The notes under the pieces are model-generated. The model was given only the letters and a program-made list of their open reading frames with translations, made no database searches and had not been told where the DNA came from. Positions 13,842-15,349 of a DNA stretch of 15,349 nucleotides are shown piece by piece. This DNA is from Baffinella frigidus. Its lineage: Eukaryota > Cryptophyceae > Cryptomonadales > Baffinellaceae. The position numbers and the translations under genes were made by a program. Numbering within the stretch: position 1 is the stretch's first letter; each line of letters begins with the position of its first letter. Where the stretch lies: assembly GCA_026770585.1 (NCBI GenBank), contig MU646821.1, positions 75,327-90,675 on the forward strand. The letters run 5' to 3'.

Positions 13842-14100
13842 TTTGTGAACCCACCGCCCGCCCTCGAAGACTGGCACCCCATGAAGCGCAGTGCGGTGCG
13901 CTGGGCCGGCTGTTCCATCGGCATCCAACTGATTATGGGGAGCAGGGCGCCTCGCGGCTGGCTCGCGCTCGTTGGCGGCGTGTTCGACATCGAGGCACTC
14001 GAGGCGGGAACCAGCAGTCGAGCCGAACGCGGCCGCGCGGTGGTAGCGGAGCTGCTTCTGCATGGTGCGCGGGCGCGTGCCCTGCGGCGCCAGCTTGACG
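13842..14100 (-). pseudogene. Decayed prolyl-4-hydroxylase-like (2OG-Fe(II) oxygenase) fragment
   Basis: The minus-strand frame at 13937-13842 reads HNQLDADGTAGPAH, then ALHGVPVFEGGRWV. It resembles the C-terminal part of prolyl 4-hydroxylases, where a phrase like DADG...D...LHGGCPVxxGxKW carries the distal iron-binding His and the 2-oxoglutarate Lys. Here the His is kept, the Lys position appears to be Arg, and one residue after the His is missing. The preceding PRGALLP, which would continue the family match, lies in another frame (about 13959-13937), indicating a frameshift near 13938. The region farther upstream (to about 14100) is not clearly alignable. I infer a pseudogene or exon relic; a shadow frame is the alternative. 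Confidence 0.4.
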
Positions 14101-14146
14101 AAGGCCGGCGGGGTCATTCGCCGTCGCGCAACGGCCCAGAAAAGGT

Positions 14147-14235
14147 ACATTTCACCAGAAGTCAACTTCCACCCACAAGTTGACCTGTTATGATAAAAAG
14201 TCAACTGTGTTCGAAGTTGACTTATGGTGAAATGT
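14147..14235. mobile_element. Small inverted-repeat element K
   Basis: Ends ACATTTCACC and GGTGAAATGT, with inner arms AGAAGTCAACTTCC and GAAGTTGACTTATG, 89 bp. The AGTTGAC heptamer or its inverse occurs four times. It lies about 180 bp upstream of the start codon of the next gene. Confidence 0.72.
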
Positions 14236-14416
14236 GTGGAAGTAACGTGACCAAACCGACGACGCGGGAAGAGGATCGCAGGGAAGAGGATCTCAACTGG
14301 GATCCTGACCCTTGTTCGTGGATTGGCTGGGGTTGCGACGGTAGTGGCCAGCACCAGCAGGCCGAGAGGATCCCCGTGCGACAGGCAGAGACGGTCCCCG
14401 CACACACGCACGCAAG

Positions 14417-15349
14417 ATGTTTGGCTTCAAGATGCCAAACACAATCAAGGTAAACGCCTCGCTCCCCTTGCGCGCCGGCAGGCAACGCACGCAAACCCCA
14501 AGTGGCTGGGGAGGCCTTGTGCGGCTCCTAACATGGATACGTGCAGGCGTTGTGCACCGCCCGCCTGCCGGGGACAGGCGAATCAAACATCATGTAGAAT
14601 ACGGTGCTGCAGGTAGAGCACAGTGCTTGCAGGGTGAAAGCCGTGCGTGCAGGTCGAATACTGTGCAGGGAGAGTACCGTGCCAGGCGGGCCAAACACCG
14701 CCTGCGCGGGGCTGTGCATGACCAGCGGGGCGCTAACCGTTCCCCCACCCCTTTTCAGGGGGGTGCGGCCGAGGTTGTTCACAGCATCAAGAAGGCAAAC
14801 GGGGAGGTCAACGAGTTTGATGTTTCGCCCCAGTGGCGGCGGAGCAAGGGCGCTCCTGTCTGGGGTCCCGCGAAGACCTCAACTGCAAGCGCGAACCCAG
14901 CGTCTCCGTCTGCTGCGCCCGCGGACACTTCAGGCGGGACTGCGCCCCCCGCGCCAACGCCCCTCTCCATCTCAGAGCCCGCCAAGGTGCGCGCACCTCC
15001 TCCCATGCGCCACTCTGCCAACTGCAATTGCACACGCTCCTTGCACGCAGCCGCACCCAGCCTCCACGCATGCTGACCCCCAACGGCGCGCAGGGCAACC
15101 CTTCGGCGGAGCGCGGGCTGCGGCCAGCCTGGGGCGGCGCGGCGTTCCAGAAGCTGCCCACCGTCCAGGACTCGCCGCTGGAAGAAGCCACCAAGTTCGC
15201 GGGGAGCGCGTGGGCCGACGAGATGGACGACGCCCCCACCCCGGCACGCGCCGCCATGGCGCGCCCTGAAGGCCCGAAAGGCCCCCCTGCCTCCGGCTCT
15301 GGGGGGTTCGGCGGGGGAGGGGGCTTTGGCGGCGGCGGCGGCGGATTTG
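14417..15349 (+). CDS. Spliced gene for a glycine-rich, probably RNA-binding protein (5' part)
   Basis: Proposed exons: 14417-14449 (MFGFKMPNTIK), 14759-14986, and 15094 to beyond the window, all phase 0. Intron 1 runs from AAG|GTAAAC to CCACCCCTTTTCAG with branch-like GCTAAC 22 bases before the AG. Intron 2 runs from AAG|GTGCGC to GCGCGCAG with CTGAC before it; an alternative in-frame acceptor is at 15060. Exon 2 encodes VVHSIKKANGEVNEFDV and a Pro/Ser/Ala-rich linker. Exon 3 encodes RPAWGGAAFQKLPTVQ, then KFAGSAWADEMDDAP, a Pro/Gly linker and GGFGGGGGFGGGGGGF at the window edge. An S-x-WADE-x-DD motif followed by a Gly/Phe-rich tract recalls the N-terminal part of eIF4B-like translation factors, but the usual SLTDFL-type motif is not seen and no RRM is reached. 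Family is tentative; the gene is cut by the window end. Confidence 0.55.
14597..14695 (+). repeat. Minisatellite in intron 1 of the glycine-rich protein gene
   Basis: Four to five imperfect units of about 16-22 bases of the form GTGCAGGTAGAGYACNGTGC occur between 14600 and 14692. They lie wholly inside the proposed first intron, where length variation would be tolerated. Confidence 0.6.

Noticed and set aside
13605-14411. Full 268-aa minus-strand frame as one protein
   Set aside because: Its first third is element K and repeat-like sequence; only a short central part resembles a known family, with a frameshift.
14604-15269. 221-aa plus-strand frame overlapping the glycine-rich gene
   Set aside because: Arg/Pro-rich shadow of the GC-rich exons; splice sites and motifs support the other frame.

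Overview
This is a eukaryotic nuclear window that is very rich in repeats. Three blocks of degenerate TTTAGGG heptamers (plant and green-alga type telomere repeat), GC-rich coding islands, introns with GT..AG borders and CTAAC/CTGAC-like branch points, and the lack of any bacterial gene layout all point to a microalga. A prasinophyte-type green alga is my best guess, but taxonomy cannot be fixed from this window alone.

Most of the window is a dense, nested mosaic of short non-autonomous inverted-repeat elements (MITE-like, about 90-200 bp, plus one fold-back of about 530 bp). No transposase is recognisable. I sorted them into families by ends and cores: A (ends GGGGTACCTCGCTCAT), B (140-141 bp, core with TTTACTACACAAATGC), C (ends TNATGCGAAAAGC), D (TATCCCTCAAGTGG), E (CCACACAGCGG), F, G, H, I, J, K, L, N (CTAGCTCTGCCTCA) and O. 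Families B, C and J appear to share one integration style: ends beginning T-N-A and a 4-bp target duplication, read directly at C1 (GGGC), C2 (ACCT), C3 (GAGA), C4 (CTGG), B2 (GATC), B4 (GGGT) and J (AACA). G, D and probably H use TA.

The most unusual signal is modularity. The four B copies keep the same core and total length, yet carry three unrelated sets of ~34-nt arms that remain self-complementary. In C4 a motif that occurs three times in each C element (ACGTTAACG) has been replaced at all three places by CGCCAGCG. This looks like concerted exchange of end modules around a conserved core.

Layout: 1-1450 tandem and dispersed repeats with A1, B1 and O; 1430-2577 a duplicated F unit, one copy split by nested C1 and G; 2592-2816 telomere-like block, then a tRNA-like A/B-box remnant; 3191-3358 element H; 3480-4325 (minus) a spliced gene with a Par3 N-terminal-like domain, facing away from a hypothetical plus-strand gene starting at 4584; 5160-8450 simple repeats, elements I, E1, C2, D1-D2, A2-A4, E2 and a head-to-head D dimer, with one coding-like exon near 6250; 8470-10116 a tandem region, C3, a cysteine-rich minus-strand exon-like piece, J and N copies; 10254-12400 A/E composite, B3, B4, N copies, a minus-strand exon and the second telomere-like block; 12890-13281 the third; 13842-14100 (minus) a decayed prolyl-4-hydroxylase-like fragment; 14417 to the end, the 5' part of a spliced gene for a glycine-rich, probably RNA-binding protein.

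The genes do not form a pathway. All gene calls rest on reading frame, splice-site and motif inspection only.
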